Origin: JAUVXJ01 sp034411995
GTDB lineage: Bacteria > Chloroflexota > Anaerolineae > UBA7937 > B3-Chlor
Assembly: GCA_034411995.1 (NCBI GenBank)
Contig: DAOUME010000020.1
Span: 132,189 to 196,188, forward strand
DNA: 64,000 bases
Direction of reading: 5' to 3'
This document shows, one piece after another, positions 18,911-28,096 of the stretch; position 1 is the first letter of the stretch; each line of letters starts with the position of its first letter. The notes under the pieces are model-generated. The model saw only the letters and a program-made list of their open reading frames with translations. It was not told where the DNA came from and searched no databases. The translations under genes were made by a program, and so were the position numbers.

Positions 18911-19903
18911 CTACTCTTCCCCCGGCGTGGCCGTGGCGGCCGGTATCGTGGGGCTGATGGGGGATACGGGCTCTCGAGGTACGGGCTCAGGCATCACGGT
19001 CAGGCTGCTGGTGATGGGCAGGCCCATCATCGCCTCCAGGAGGTCGTCAGCCTGCGCCCCGGGCGTGTCAGGGATCTGAGGATGCAGCGACTCCAGGAAC
19101 AGGTGCACGGTGCCCTTGGCGTTCAGCAGGGCCATCACCTCCAGAGGAGAGACCCACACGCCTTCTACGATCTCCACAGGGGCGATGGGCACTGCCAGCA
19201 CCACCACCGACTGCTCCTGCTGCCTGCTGGTGGTCCTGGCCAAGCTGAAGATGGCATCCTCGCTCCCCGCGGGATTGACCTCCTCGTACCGAAAGGTGTA
19301 GGGCACCACCAGCACCTTGAGGTCCGTCAGCACCACCCTGGCGATACTCGAAGGGTTCCGGGGGGTCTCGATCTCCGCTTCTTCGCCCTCCGCTTCCTCC
19401 ATACCCTGAGAGGGGATCACCACCTGGCTGGGCGTTTGGGGCTCTTCCTCGAAGAGATCCTCCAACCCCGCCTGCTCCACGTCCAGGATGCCCACCACGC
19501 CCACCCGGTCGCCTACGCGGATGGTCCCCGCCAGCCCCGTGGCCTGGTCGATGGCCACCGCCACCGCGGCGTGGTCGGCGGGCAGCGTGGCGGCGATGGC
19601 CGAGAGGGCCTCGTCCCCCACCATGGAGGCGGTGATCTGGTCGTCGGGCATCCTCTGTACGGTGAGCACCTGCCCCACCAGGTCCTCGGGGTCGCTGAGG
19701 TGCCCCGGCAACGCCGCGCTGGCGCTGATGGTCCTGGTATCCAGGTGTCCCTTCTCCAGCCTGGTCCCTGCCTGCAAGGCTACCTCAGCCACCACCACCG
19801 TGGTGTTGTTGGTCAACCCCGTGAGGAAGACCACCAAGAGGCCGAAGGTGACGACTCCCAACACGATGACGATCAGCCAGGCTGTCCCGCTTCTTCTGAG
19901 CAT
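18911..19903 (-). CDS. cpaB: CpaB/RcpC-type pilus assembly protein
   Basis: 330 residues from ATG 19903, chosen because GAGGAGGAG lies upstream; a longer frame to 20263 overlaps the preceding gene. An N-terminal membrane helix (about 8-30) leads into an SAF-type domain (AEVALQAGTRLEKGHLD to GDEALSAIAATLPADH, about 38-120) and the CpaB core (AVAVAIDQATGLAGTIRVGDRVGVVGIL). The C-terminal part carries an acidic insert (about 160-190) and a Pro-rich tail. CpaB guides the pilus through the periplasm or cell wall. It is first in the cpaB-cpaE-cpaF-tadB run. Confidence 0.85.
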   Translation of the reverse strand: MLRRSGTAWLIVIVLGVVTFGLLVVFLTGLTNNTTVVVAEVALQAGTRLEKGHLDTRTISASAALPGHLSDPEDLVGQVLTVQRMPDDQITASMVGDEALSAIAATLPADHAAVAVAIDQATGLAGTIRVGDRVGVVGILDVEQAGLEDLFEEEPQTPSQVVIPSQGMEEAEGEEAEIETPRNPSSIARVVLTDLKVLVVPYTFRYEEVNPAGSEDAIFSLARTTSRQQEQSVVVLAVPIAPVEIVEGVWVSPLEVMALLNAKGTVHLFLESLHPQIPDTPGAQADDLLEAMMGLPITSSLTVMPEPVPREPVSPISPTIPAATATPGEE

Positions 19904-19950
19904 ACCTTTCTCCTCCTCAGCAGACGGATGCTGGTGTCCTGAGTCCTTCC

Positions 19951-20460
19951 CTAGCCTCCCTCGAACAGCTGGGGATCGATCAACGTCTCCAGGAGCCAGC
20001 GGCCGCCGATCCCCTTGGCGAGCACCAGCCGCTGGTAGAAGCCCTCGTCGAAGTCCTCGCCCGCCTCGTCGTGGGTCAGCACCCGCCCCTCCACCATGAC
20101 CAAGGCGGCCAAGCTGCCGTCCTCCAGAGTCATCTCCACCGCCTCGGTGCTCTCGATCACCACCTGGTCGGTGATCCGGCGGCTCTCCTCCACGGCATTC
20201 CACAAACCCCCATCGATCTGGTCCTGCCAGAACCTCTGCCCCTCCTCGCTGCACAGGGGCCATAGAACCTCCTTCCAGAGCTCGCGCTCCCGGTAGTCCA
20301 AGGAGAGGATGGCTTTGGCGATCCTCTCCCCCGCCACCTCCGGGGTGTCCTTGGCGGCGGCCCTCCGGAGAGAGGGGACTAGCGCCAGGATGGCCACCAG
20401 GGCCAGGATCAGCACGCCCCAGGCCAGGTGTTTACGTTTGATCACGATGATCCCGGGCAT
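19951..20460 (-). CDS. Membrane-anchored protein, paralogue of the lipoprotein at 27.4-28.0 kb
   Basis: 169 residues. A signal anchor at about 12-30 (WGVLILALVAILALVPSL) is followed by an extracytoplasmic domain. Aligned by eye with the lipoprotein at 27445-28020 it shares the order PLC, a W-x(5-7)-G-x-W block, (T/V)D(Q/E)VVIE, EDGSL or DEEGSL, VEG, and LAKxxGGxWLL near the end. The two are therefore paralogues flanking the HerA ATPase region. The fold is perhaps NTF2-like, as in many exported helper proteins of conjugation and pilus systems, but this is a guess. ATG 20460 has GGAGGAG upstream; HerA stops 27 bases before it. Confidence 0.68.
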   Translation of the reverse strand: MPGIIVIKRKHLAWGVLILALVAILALVPSLRRAAAKDTPEVAGERIAKAILSLDYRERELWKEVLWPLCSEEGQRFWQDQIDGGLWNAVEESRRITDQVVIESTEAVEMTLEDGSLAALVMVEGRVLTHDEAGEDFDEGFYQRLVLAKGIGGRWLLETLIDPQLFEGG

Positions 20461-20487
20461 GGCTCTATGCTCCTCCCGATCTTCTCC

Positions 20488-23400
20488 TCAGGCCCCGAAG
20501 TGGGCCTCGATGTCCTCGTTGGAGGGCTCCTCCGCCTCCAGCATCAGGGTCTGGATCAGCATGGGCTCCACGAACTTCTTGTCCCTCTGCAGCCCCACCA
20601 CGCACACGAATTTGGCCACCTCCAGCCGCTCCAAGTGGTTCATGTAGTCGAGGTAGTGGAAGCCCTTCTCGCTCCGGCCCATGGCCGGGATGACCACGTC
20701 CCGGTCGTCGGGGTTCTTCAACCGCCCCGCCAGGAGGATGTTGCACGAGGAGACGATCTCTCGGGGCAGCTCCGAAGGGGATTGGCCGATAACCCCCAAC
20801 ACGAAGTTGTACTTCCTGGCGTCCCTGAACATGGTGGAGTAGATGCTGCTGGTCATGGGCAAGGGGTCGTCCACCGCCGGGCCCGCAGCCACGCCGGAGA
20901 TGATCTTGTTGGCCTCCTCGAAGACCAGGAAGGTCTTGTGCAAGTCACTGTTGAGCTTGCCCACCGTCTCCTGCCTGCGGAACACGGCGTCGTTGTAGAT
21001 GTGCCAGGCCAGAAGCCCCAGCACGGTGGCCCGGGCCTGCTCGGCCATGGTGCCTCCCTCCAGCACCACCACTCCGTAGGGGTAGGCCAAGTCCTCCACC
21101 GCGATGCTGCCCTCGCCCCGGCCATACATCTCCGCCAGCTGCCCGTGACGGAAGGGGCGCATGCGGTGCAGGACCCCCGACAGCGCCGTGCGGTCGGTGA
21201 TGTTCCGGGAGGACATCTCGTCGTGGCGCCTCTGCAGTTCGTCGAACCACATACAGACGTCCACCCCCTTGCTCCTCTCGATGGCCACCAGCTGCCGCCC
21301 CTGGGGGCCGAGATCTTTGACCCGTACCGGGCCCGATGGCAGTGGGGTTTCCCCTCTCGCAGCCCGATGGGCGTCGATAACCCTTCGTTCCCCGTCGGAG
21401 ACGAAGGAGAGGCGCACGGCCCTCTTCGCCTCCTCGCTGCCCGGGCCCTTGAGGCAGGCGGGATGGTTGTCCTCGGGCTCCAGCACCATGGGGTCGCTGG
21501 TGAGCACGCCGTGGTCCAGGTATAGCCTCCTCAGCTCCTCCCACATGAAGCCATACTGCCGCTGCCCCATCCGCCCCGCGGTGCAGAAGACCTCCACCGT
21601 GGCGTCCAGCTGCACATCCGGGGGGATGCGACGGCCGATCTGCAGGAAGTTCCAGCGGATGGGTCGCGGAGACCCTTGATACAACCCATACTGGTCGTAC
21701 TGCTCCGTCGGGATGACGTTCATCAGCGTGCGGTGGCCCAGACCGTAGTCCAGCACCACCACCCGCATCTGCCACTCCCTCCAGCACTCCTGCTCCAGCC
21801 AGGTGGCCACCACCGACTTCCCGAAGCCGGTGTCGCAGAAGAAGCCGATGTTGCTCAGCTGCTCCCGGCCCAGACGGCACTGGGCCTCCGTGACCTCCCC
21901 CGTCTCGTAGGAGATGAGGTTGCCCAGCACCACATCCCCCCTCATGTCCGTGGGCAGGGCGTAGGGCGGGATCCTCTCCTGGATGGTCAGCGCCACCCCC
22001 TCCTCGAAGCAGCCGGGGGAACACAAGGCCGCCAGCCTCTCCAACGGCAACAGAGTGGTGTCCCGATACATCTCCAGCAGCCCCGGCACCCGCTCCCTCC
22101 TCGTGGTGGGGGTGAAGGTCCGGGCGTGGTGGCGCAGGTAGTCGGTCTCCTCCCCCGGAAGGGCCAGCCGCGCCTGCACCGGGGTCACCGTATCCACCCC
22201 GTGGTAGGCCTGGGCGATCAAGGCCTTCAAGGCCCTGGCGCCCCGCGCGGTGCGGGTGAGGAAGTAGTTGTCCACGAGGAAGGCTCCCTCCGCCGAAGCC
22301 TCGTCCAGCATCTGGTTCAGTCTCTCCGTGATCTCCCGGGCCAGTCGGGCCACGTGATCCTCCCAGCGGTAGGACTTGGAGGCCACCAACGCTGGGGAGA
22401 TGCCCATGCCTAGACCTCCTCCGACGGCCCTGACCAGGGTCTGTCCCTGAGAGATGCCCCGCGCCTCGGATGTGGTGTGGGCCCTGCTGTCCACGTGGGA
22501 CTGGCTGTCCGCCTCGCTCTGGAACCTGCTCGTGGAGTGGGATTCGGTGTCCGCCTCGCTCTCGGCGTAGCTCTCGGTGGCGCTCTGCATCCTGCTGTCG
22601 GCCACCGAGGAGGTGTGAGACACGCTACGGGATCTCGAGATCCCCAAAGCCTGGCTCCAGTTGGCCACGTCGCTGTGGGCTTGGCCTGTGCCCTGGGATT
22701 CAGAGTGGGATACACCGTCGGTGTGAGCAGTGCTATGCGTGCTGCTCTCGAAACCTCCCTGGCTGTGGCTCTGGGTCTCGGTCACCCCCCAATTGGCCTC
22801 CTCCGACTGGCCCATGGAGATGCCTTCGCTGGCCGAGACGCCACCCTGGGCGCTGAGCCCCAGCGAGACGCCTCCACTCATGGTGGTGCTGCCAGAGAGG
22901 TTGTGGCTGAAGCTCTCTCCCGCGGATCCTCCCTGGCTCACGGAGGCGGTGCTGGTGTGGGACCAGGAATCGCCCGTGGTGTGGGCCTGGCCCTCCGTAT
23001 CGGAGTGGAACTCCCCATCGGTGGTGGACTGGAAGGAACTGGCCGTGTCGGCGTCCGCTCCACCCTCCGTGCTGACCGCGGAGACCACCCTGCCGTGGGA
23101 CTCCGTGGTCGATTGGCCCACCGTGTGGGCCTGGCCCTCTGTGGTGGCGTACCCCTCGGTGTGGCCTCTGGTGTGGGCCACTCCGTCCACGCTCCCCGTC
23201 CCGTGGCTGTCCGTGTGCGCCGTGCCCTCCGCCTGACCCACTGTGTCCGCTTCGGCGTGGCCGGTGCCCTGGGAATAGCTGGTCCCCGCCCCGTCGGAGA
23301 CGATGCCCGAGATGATGGTGGGGAAGGAGATCATCAAAGAGATGCCCTTGGTGCCCTCCACCATGGAGGCCCATCGGCTCGACTCCCTGGCGTTTCTCAC

Positions 23401-24165
23401 CTGCAAGCGGTAGATCTCATCGTTTTCTACCCGCACCGCCATCAGCACATTGATGAACTCCTGACGCAGTCGAGCCATACCCCTGTAGAGAAGCTCGTTC
23501 TGCTGGAGTTGCAGCTCGTCGGTCATGCTGCTCTGGCGCACGTCCACCATGCCCCGGGGGTTGTCCCGGGGATCGGGCTGCCCTATGCCCACCAGGGCGA
23601 AGCGCATCTCCTGCAAAGCGGCACGCATCCAGTCCGCCATGTCCACCGTGACGGGACGCAGCCGGGACTGCTCGAAGTTGGCCATGACCCCCTCCACGGC
23701 AGCGATGCCGCTCGAGGCCCTCCTCAGCGCCTCGCCCCTGTCCTCTCCCAGCCCCTGCACCCCGTAGCACTGCAGGATGCCCAGGTGGGGCTCGAAGATG
23801 CCGCACACCAGGCTCAGGAAATCCACCTCTGCCTCGTAGAGGCCCTTCAGCGCCTTGCGCATCTTCTGCAACAGCGTCATCTGCTCCCTGGCCTCCCGGG
23901 GCAGGTAGTCCAGCACCAGGAGCTTCACCACCTTGTGCACGTCCAGCTCCCGACCACCCTCCACCTCCCTGGTGTGGAAGTACAGGTGGTCCAGGTGGTG
24001 AGCGGTGTAGGTCAGATCGTCCTCCAGCAGCTCCAGGTCGTCGGGGACGTCCACGGGGGCCTGTCCTGTTCCCAGGCTGGCTAACCTCCGGGCCCCGTAC
24101 GAGAACGCTGGAGCCTGCCTCAGGCGCAGGACGCTCATCAGTTCCACGATGCCGTTGCCCATCAC
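20488..24165 (-). CDS. HerA/VirB4-like pumping ATPase with long Ser/His/Thr-rich insert
   Basis: 1225 residues starting at GTG 24165 (GGAGG 7 bases upstream). Residues 1-295 are a helical N-terminal domain with many charged residues. Residues about 297-572 are a low-complexity insert (separate entry). The ATPase core follows: Walker A CDTGFGKSVVATWL near 778, then VVVLDYGLGHR, Walker B KTFLVFEEANKI near 1080 and the VIGQSPSELPREIV sensor-like block near 1135. This is the layout of HerA, VirB4 and TraC ATPases, which power DNA or protein translocation. It sits inside the pilus locus next to cpaB. It may act as a coupling or export motor. A relaxase was not found, so DNA transfer is unproven. 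Confidence 0.85.
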   Translation of the reverse strand: MMGNGIVELMSVLRLRQAPAFSYGARRLASLGTGQAPVDVPDDLELLEDDLTYTAHHLDHLYFHTREVEGGRELDVHKVVKLLVLDYLPREAREQMTLLQKMRKALKGLYEAEVDFLSLVCGIFEPHLGILQCYGVQGLGEDRGEALRRASSGIAAVEGVMANFEQSRLRPVTVDMADWMRAALQEMRFALVGIGQPDPRDNPRGMVDVRQSSMTDELQLQQNELLYRGMARLRQEFINVLMAVRVENDEIYRLQVRNARESSRWASMVEGTKGISLMISFPTIISGIVSDGAGTSYSQGTGHAEADTVGQAEGTAHTDSHGTGSVDGVAHTRGHTEGYATTEGQAHTVGQSTTESHGRVVSAVSTEGGADADTASSFQSTTDGEFHSDTEGQAHTTGDSWSHTSTASVSQGGSAGESFSHNLSGSTTMSGGVSLGLSAQGGVSASEGISMGQSEEANWGVTETQSHSQGGFESSTHSTAHTDGVSHSESQGTGQAHSDVANWSQALGISRSRSVSHTSSVADSRMQSATESYAESEADTESHSTSRFQSEADSQSHVDSRAHTTSEARGISQGQTLVRAVGGGLGMGISPALVASKSYRWEDHVARLAREITERLNQMLDEASAEGAFLVDNYFLTRTARGARALKALIAQAYHGVDTVTPVQARLALPGEETDYLRHHARTFTPTTRRERVPGLLEMYRDTTLLPLERLAALCSPGCFEEGVALTIQERIPPYALPTDMRGDVVLGNLISYETGEVTEAQCRLGREQLSNIGFFCDTGFGKSVVATWLEQECWREWQMRVVVLDYGLGHRTLMNVIPTEQYDQYGLYQGSPRPIRWNFLQIGRRIPPDVQLDATVEVFCTAGRMGQRQYGFMWEELRRLYLDHGVLTSDPMVLEPEDNHPACLKGPGSEEAKRAVRLSFVSDGERRVIDAHRAARGETPLPSGPVRVKDLGPQGRQLVAIERSKGVDVCMWFDELQRRHDEMSSRNITDRTALSGVLHRMRPFRHGQLAEMYGRGEGSIAVEDLAYPYGVVVLEGGTMAEQARATVLGLLAWHIYNDAVFRRQETVGKLNSDLHKTFLVFEEANKIISGVAAGPAVDDPLPMTSSIYSTMFRDARKYNFVLGVIGQSPSELPREIVSSCNILLAGRLKNPDDRDVVIPAMGRSEKGFHYLDYMNHLERLEVAKFVCVVGLQRDKKFVEPMLIQTLMLEAEEPSNEDIEAHFGA
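22450..23275 (-). repeat. Low-complexity Ser/Thr/His/Glu repeat tract inside the HerA-like gene
   Basis: About 275 residues made of degenerate short units around (S/T)H(S/T), EGQAHT, SxSES and GTGxAH, with periodic imperfect units of 8-12 residues. Serine, threonine, histidine, glycine and glutamate dominate; lysine is almost absent. The tract separates the N-terminal domain from the ATPase core and would be a long flexible or beta-solenoid-like linker. DNA on this strand is correspondingly repetitive and has few stops in any frame. Confidence 0.75.
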
Positions 24166-24427
24166 GTTGCTGCCTCCAGGCCTATAGGGGGAAGCCGGTG
24201 GTATGTATCCGCGGCAGCGAAACCACTACCGCGCTCCGCCGCCGTGACCAGCCCGGCGGCTGCGCTTGGTACACTCCCCCTTAGTTCAGCGATGTGTATT
24301 GTCCCTGGCACTCCCATCCCTAGATTCCGTTATCGAGTCCACGGGCGACCGTTTGTCCCCCGAGAGTTGTCGCTGGAGACGGCAGAACCGTCTCCTGGCC
24401 AGCAGCGGGCGGGCGCGGGGCTGCTAC
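24166..24427 (-). other. Leader of the HerA-like gene with a perfect 8-bp hairpin
   Basis: This 262-base spacer separates the small membrane gene from the HerA-like gene. It contains a perfect inverted repeat at 24375-24395 (GGAGACGG, 5-base loop, CCGTCTCC). No run of T follows it on either strand, so it is not a clear intrinsic terminator; it may be an RNA processing or attenuation element. No -10/-35 pair was clear. Confidence 0.4.
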
Positions 24428-24631
24428 CTATGCGCCTTCCTCCTGGAGATCCAGCTCCTCCCGAAGCTCCCTCCCGGCCCGCAGCAGGCGGACCAGGTGC
24501 TCCAGGCGCTGGACGTCTCTCTCCAAGGAGGTCCGCCGCCGCCGTCTCAGCACGGACATCCCTGCCACCACCAGGGCGGCAGTCCCGATGACCGCGTAGA
24601 GATGGACCATTGCGGTGGGTAAGGCTGGCAT
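24428..24631 (-). CDS. Small single-pass membrane protein
   Basis: 67 residues from ATG 24631, which has AGGAGG 7 bases upstream; this decides the start over a longer frame to 24760. The helix is at about residues 9-27 (LYAVIGTAALVVAGMSVL), followed by a positive RRRRR stretch and a short amphipathic coiled coil (LERDVQRLEHLVRLLRAGRE). The topology predicts an outside N-terminus and a cytoplasmic coiled coil. It is located just upstream of the HerA-like ATPase; a small scaffold or anchor for it is conceivable. No family recognised. Confidence 0.6.
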   Translation of the reverse strand: MPALPTAMVHLYAVIGTAALVVAGMSVLRRRRRTSLERDVQRLEHLVRLLRAGRELREELDLQEEGA

Positions 24632-25091
24632 CGTCTTGCCTCCTTCGGTAGTGGATGGCCAGCAGAAAACCACCATGCTGGCTGGTCTTCTGCCCCCGTC
24701 TCCACGACCTCTGTCAGATTTCGCCCTTCTGTCCGGCGAGCGTGGCGTGTGTAAGAACAATCCGAGGAGTATCGCGACCCTTCGTAGAAAGGTCTATGAG
24801 TCCATCCGGGGCAGGGATGAGTCGCCCCGCCCCGGCAACACACCACAACTCACGAACCGGGCCTCTGACCGTCGTTCCCAGGCGAGTTGTCAGTCTGCCT
24901 GCCAACTGGCCCCGCGCCCACTATCTTCCAGATCCTCCGGTGACCCTGGGCAGCGAGTAGCCCAGAGGACACCAGACCTGGCGCACTGTTAAGGTGCAAG
25001 CTGCTGGCGGCTGGTCGCTAGCCCGCCTCCTACCGGCCAGGCGCCAAGAGCTTGCCGAAGAGCCTGTCGTGAGCTTCCCGAAGGAGCCCTC
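24632..25091. other. 460-base spacer; no gene or clear signal
   Basis: Open frames here have no protein-like composition and no ribosome site. I see no tRNA or strong terminator. The 24840-24960 part is locally rich in short inverted matches (for example ACAACTC and GAGTTGT) but forms no convincing stem with a T run. It may hold the promoter of the HerA operon. Confidence 0.35.
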
Positions 25092-25790
25092 CTAGTCCAT
25101 CTCCCGAGCCCTGTAGGCCTTGATCACGGCCTCCATCCCCTTCCTGGAGAAGAACAGGCTCTCCGGGTTGATCAACAATCTCTGCACCACGTAGCTGACG
25201 TGGGCGAAGGGGATGGCGAACCAACAGGCGAACATGCCCACGAAGGTGAAGATGGCCGCGTTCCGGGCCAGGATGTCCGCCGTCGCACTGGTCGACTCCC
25301 CCAAAGCCTGGGCCCACTCGCCCACCGGGGCGCCGTGGACCTGGCTGAGATACACCTTGAAAGCGATCAGCAACAGGGCGTAGGTGACGATGAACCCCTT
25401 GCAGCGAAAGAGCAGTGGCTCCCGCTCCGAGGGCAGCATCCACAGGGCCAGTACGGTGCTGGCCCACATGGTCAGCCCCAGGAAGGGTACGGGCTCCGGG
25501 AAGATGAGCATGCCCGCCAGATAGACGACGAGGATGGATCCCGTGTACAGCTGCATCCTCCTCTGGGCCACGCTCTCCACCGTGATCCCCATGCGCCCCC
25601 AACGCCCCTGCTGGGCGTAGGCCAGGTCCTGCGCCTGGCGGTCGTACACCAGCATCACCGCCAGCGCGCACACCACGGCTCCCAAGAGCGGCAGGTGGCC
25701 CACCACCCAGTAGAGTATGTACAACAGGCCGTTGAGCTCATACATCAGAACCAGATAGAGCTTGTCTGTCATCTGCTCCCATCCTGGCAC
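25092..25790 (-). CDS. Polytopic membrane protein of the Tad/HerA locus
   Basis: 232 residues from GTG 25790 (AGGAGG 4 bases upstream); ATG 25772 with GGGAG 3 bases upstream is an alternative. Five to six hydrophobic helices: about 18-32, 34-50, 78-98, 100-118, 130-148 and 180-205. Between helices 2 and 3 there is a cytoplasmic loop (YDRQAQDLAYAQQGRWGRM). The C-terminus is basic and soluble. VirB6- and TrbL-type conjugation channels have a similar count of helices but I see no specific signature, so this is only a possibility. It lies in the same transcription unit direction as the exported proteins on either side. Confidence 0.68.
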   Translation of the reverse strand: MPGWEQMTDKLYLVLMYELNGLLYILYWVVGHLPLLGAVVCALAVMLVYDRQAQDLAYAQQGRWGRMGITVESVAQRRMQLYTGSILVVYLAGMLIFPEPVPFLGLTMWASTVLALWMLPSEREPLLFRCKGFIVTYALLLIAFKVYLSQVHGAPVGEWAQALGESTSATADILARNAAIFTFVGMFACWFAIPFAHVSYVVQRLLINPESLFFSRKGMEAVIKAYRAREMD

Positions 25791-25880
25791 GGATCCTCCT
25801 GGCTGTTTGCCCTCGCTTGAGGGAAGGAAGGGGACAAGGTTCGAAGTGGAGAGCGAAGGCCCCTTCCTTCCCCAAGAGGT

Positions 25881-27425
25881 CTAGTATGTGAGCGTCTCGT
25901 CCCTGAGCCACACCTCGAAGTCCTCCTCCGTCCGCGCGGTCTGCGGAGCGCTCATCGGCGTCCCCGTGGTGTTCACCCTGGCGTTCATGTGGTACAGCCC
26001 GGGGTCTTGCAGCTGTGTCTCAGGGGCATAGAATGTGGCTTCCATAGAACCCAAACCTGCGCTGTGGCCCCCCAATCCCACAGGGTATGACGCGTACACA
26101 TGGGCTCCAGGGAACCTCTGTGCCATCTCCCCCTCGATCCAGGATACGGAACCGCCGTCCAGCTCCACCTTGGCCCCGATCTCGGCCACCGGGTCCTCGT
26201 AGGTCTCCTCGAAGGCCCTGCACTCCCAGTGCCACTCATCGATCACCCGGCGGCATTTCTCCCTGAACCGGCTTTCGTCTTCGTCCCAGACGTCGTGGCA
26301 TTCCTCGTGCCACTCGTCGATCACTATCACCAGCTCCCACCACCGCCAGGTGGCGGAGCCCCCATACGCCGGGATGATGAAGTCCACACCCCGCTTCTCG
26401 GGATCCTGCCCCACCACGATCGGGTACGGAGGTTGAATCGTCACCTCTCCGAAGGAGGGTGGACTCAGGATCAACTGAGGCGCAGGACACTCGGGTACCT
26501 CTGGTACTTCCGGCGTTGCCGGCGGCTTCTGTGTGGGCACGGGCGTCTCGGGGCCCGCCGTCGGAATCGGCGTCTCCGGCGGCTCCACGGTGGGTGGCAA
26601 CGGCCAATCGGGAGGCCATTCCGGCGGGCCATCAGGGCCCCAGTCTATGGGGATGAGAGAGAACCATGGCGGGAAGTCCGGGCTGGCAACGTCAGGAAGC
26701 TGGCTGAAGTACAAGGCGCTCATCCAGTTGGGGCCTCCCGTGAACTGATTGGCCGCTGCGACCAGGGCCAGCATGTCGAAGGGCGAGAGCCTGGTCGCCG
26801 CGCCCTCTGGGAACTCCAAGCCGGAGCTCAAGAAGCTAGCCAACCCGCTCCAGTTGCTTTCCAAAGCCATGCCCAGCATCGTGCCCCACCCAGCCGTCGC
26901 TGACTCGAAGAGACTGCTGAAACCGGCATCCATGCTGGCCGCTGGACCGTACCCCAGAGCCGCCAGGAAGGAGCCCATGGCGTTGGTCTGCAGGAACTGG
27001 GCCCCGGCGTCGGTCACACCAGTGGCGTAGCTGTACCCCAGGCCCACGTCGATGGAGTGCCCGAAGGCGTTGAAGCTCCAGTGCGCTCCCTGTACCCAGT
27101 ACGTCCCTTGCCCGGTGTAACTGACCTGCATGCCGTCGCTGAGCCCTTGAGAATACCCCACCCCCTGCTGCACGAAGGGGATACTGGGATGGGGCGGGTT
27201 GGCGAAGTTGCTGGCGTAGTTGCTTAGGGCACCGGACGACATTTGGTTGGCCCAGCCGGTGGTGAGCCCCGAGGCGTGGGCGGCCGCAGCATTCCCCGCG
27301 TAGTCGGTGCCCGCAGCGTGCAGGGCCCCGCTCATGGTCGCCCAGCCGCCCTCCGCCAGGGCCATCGTGGGCAGCATTAGCGACATGACGAAAGCTAGAA
27401 TGATCGCGAGTCCAAGTTTCCTCAT
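25881..27425 (-). CDS. Large exported protein with proline-rich linker, function unknown
   Basis: 514 residues. Signal peptide at 1-25 (ILAFVMSLMLPTMALA). The mature N-terminal region (26-250) is rich in Ala, Gly, Ser, Trp and Asn with few charges. A Pro/Thr-rich linker spans about 255-315. The C-terminal domain (about 320-514) has a duplicated IDEWH(E/W)EC block separated by an acidic helix, then a beta-rich segment ending in RDETLTY. The four cysteines could form disulfides, consistent with export. AAGGAG is upstream of ATG 27425. The neighbours are the paralogous lipoprotein and the polytopic membrane protein, suggesting one exported complex. Confidence 0.68.
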   Translation of the reverse strand: MRKLGLAIILAFVMSLMLPTMALAEGGWATMSGALHAAGTDYAGNAAAAHASGLTTGWANQMSSGALSNYASNFANPPHPSIPFVQQGVGYSQGLSDGMQVSYTGQGTYWVQGAHWSFNAFGHSIDVGLGYSYATGVTDAGAQFLQTNAMGSFLAALGYGPAASMDAGFSSLFESATAGWGTMLGMALESNWSGLASFLSSGLEFPEGAATRLSPFDMLALVAAANQFTGGPNWMSALYFSQLPDVASPDFPPWFSLIPIDWGPDGPPEWPPDWPLPPTVEPPETPIPTAGPETPVPTQKPPATPEVPEVPECPAPQLILSPPSFGEVTIQPPYPIVVGQDPEKRGVDFIIPAYGGSATWRWWELVIVIDEWHEECHDVWDEDESRFREKCRRVIDEWHWECRAFEETYEDPVAEIGAKVELDGGSVSWIEGEMAQRFPGAHVYASYPVGLGGHSAGLGSMEATFYAPETQLQDPGLYHMNARVNTTGTPMSAPQTARTEEDFEVWLRDETLTY

Positions 27426-27444
27426 CTTCCCTCACTCCTTTCCC

Positions 27445-28020
27445 TCACTGCTCTCCGGACTGCGTCACCGCCGGCTCGTCGCTCCACAGGTTGACGGTAT
27501 CTAGCATGGCCAGCAGCCACTCTCCGCCGGACTCCTTGGCCAGCATCATCTGATTCCGAAAGGGGTCTTCGCTGGTCTCCCCTGTGTCCAGCATCCGCCG
27601 GTGAGCTATGCCCTCCACGATGACGAAGGTCACCAGTGACCCTTCCTCGTCGATGATGTTTGGGCTGTCTGGTGGCGCAAAGAAGTGGTTCTGCTCGATC
27701 ACTACCTCGTCGGTGACGAAGCTGCCTACTGCGACCATCCGCTCCCAGAAGCCGCGTCGGAAGTTCTCCTGCCATTGCCAGCGGCCGTCGTCGTTACACA
27801 AGGGGTACACCCTACCCTGCCAGCCATCGGGATCCGAGGTGTCGATGCTCTGCATGGCAATAGCGAGCTCCTCGGCCCTGGCCAGCGCCCGCTCTTCCTC
27901 TTCCTCCACCGTGAGCGTGGGGAGAGGTGTGGGCACCGCTCGCCCAAGCACCGAACATCCATTGGTGCAGATCGTCAGGGACATGAGCGCGATTGTCAGA
28001 CCCTTCCTCAGCAGTTCCAT
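27445..28020 (-). CDS. Lipoprotein, paralogue of the protein at 20 kb
   Basis: 191 residues. The N-terminus MELLRKGLTIALMSLT is followed by a lipobox-like TNGC at about residue 22, so it is probably lipid-modified and surface-bound. The domain (about 50-175) matches the protein at 19951-20460 in the order PLC, W-x-G-x-W, TDEVVIE, DEEGSL, VEG and LAKESGGEWLL. GAGAGG lies upstream of ATG 28020. It lies 19 bases upstream of the 514-residue exported protein in one operon. Confidence 0.7.
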   Translation of the reverse strand: MELLRKGLTIALMSLTICTNGCSVLGRAVPTPLPTLTVEEEEERALARAEELAIAMQSIDTSDPDGWQGRVYPLCNDDGRWQWQENFRRGFWERMVAVGSFVTDEVVIEQNHFFAPPDSPNIIDEEGSLVTFVIVEGIAHRRMLDTGETSEDPFRNQMMLAKESGGEWLLAMLDTVNLWSDEPAVTQSGEQ

Positions 28021-28096
28021 CTCAACCTCTCAGGGCTCCGGATTAGTCGGTGCCGTGGACCAGCGTGATCGATGCCTTGGTCGCTTCCCCAGAAAC

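Noticed and set aside
22477..24084. 535-codon open frame opposite the HerA-like gene
   Set aside because: Composition is Ala/Gly/Leu/Arg/His-rich without domain, no ribosome site; a reflection of the repetitive coding strand.
24375..24395. Intrinsic terminator before the HerA-like gene
   Set aside because: The 8-bp hairpin is perfect but no T run follows on either strand; kept only as an unexplained hairpin.
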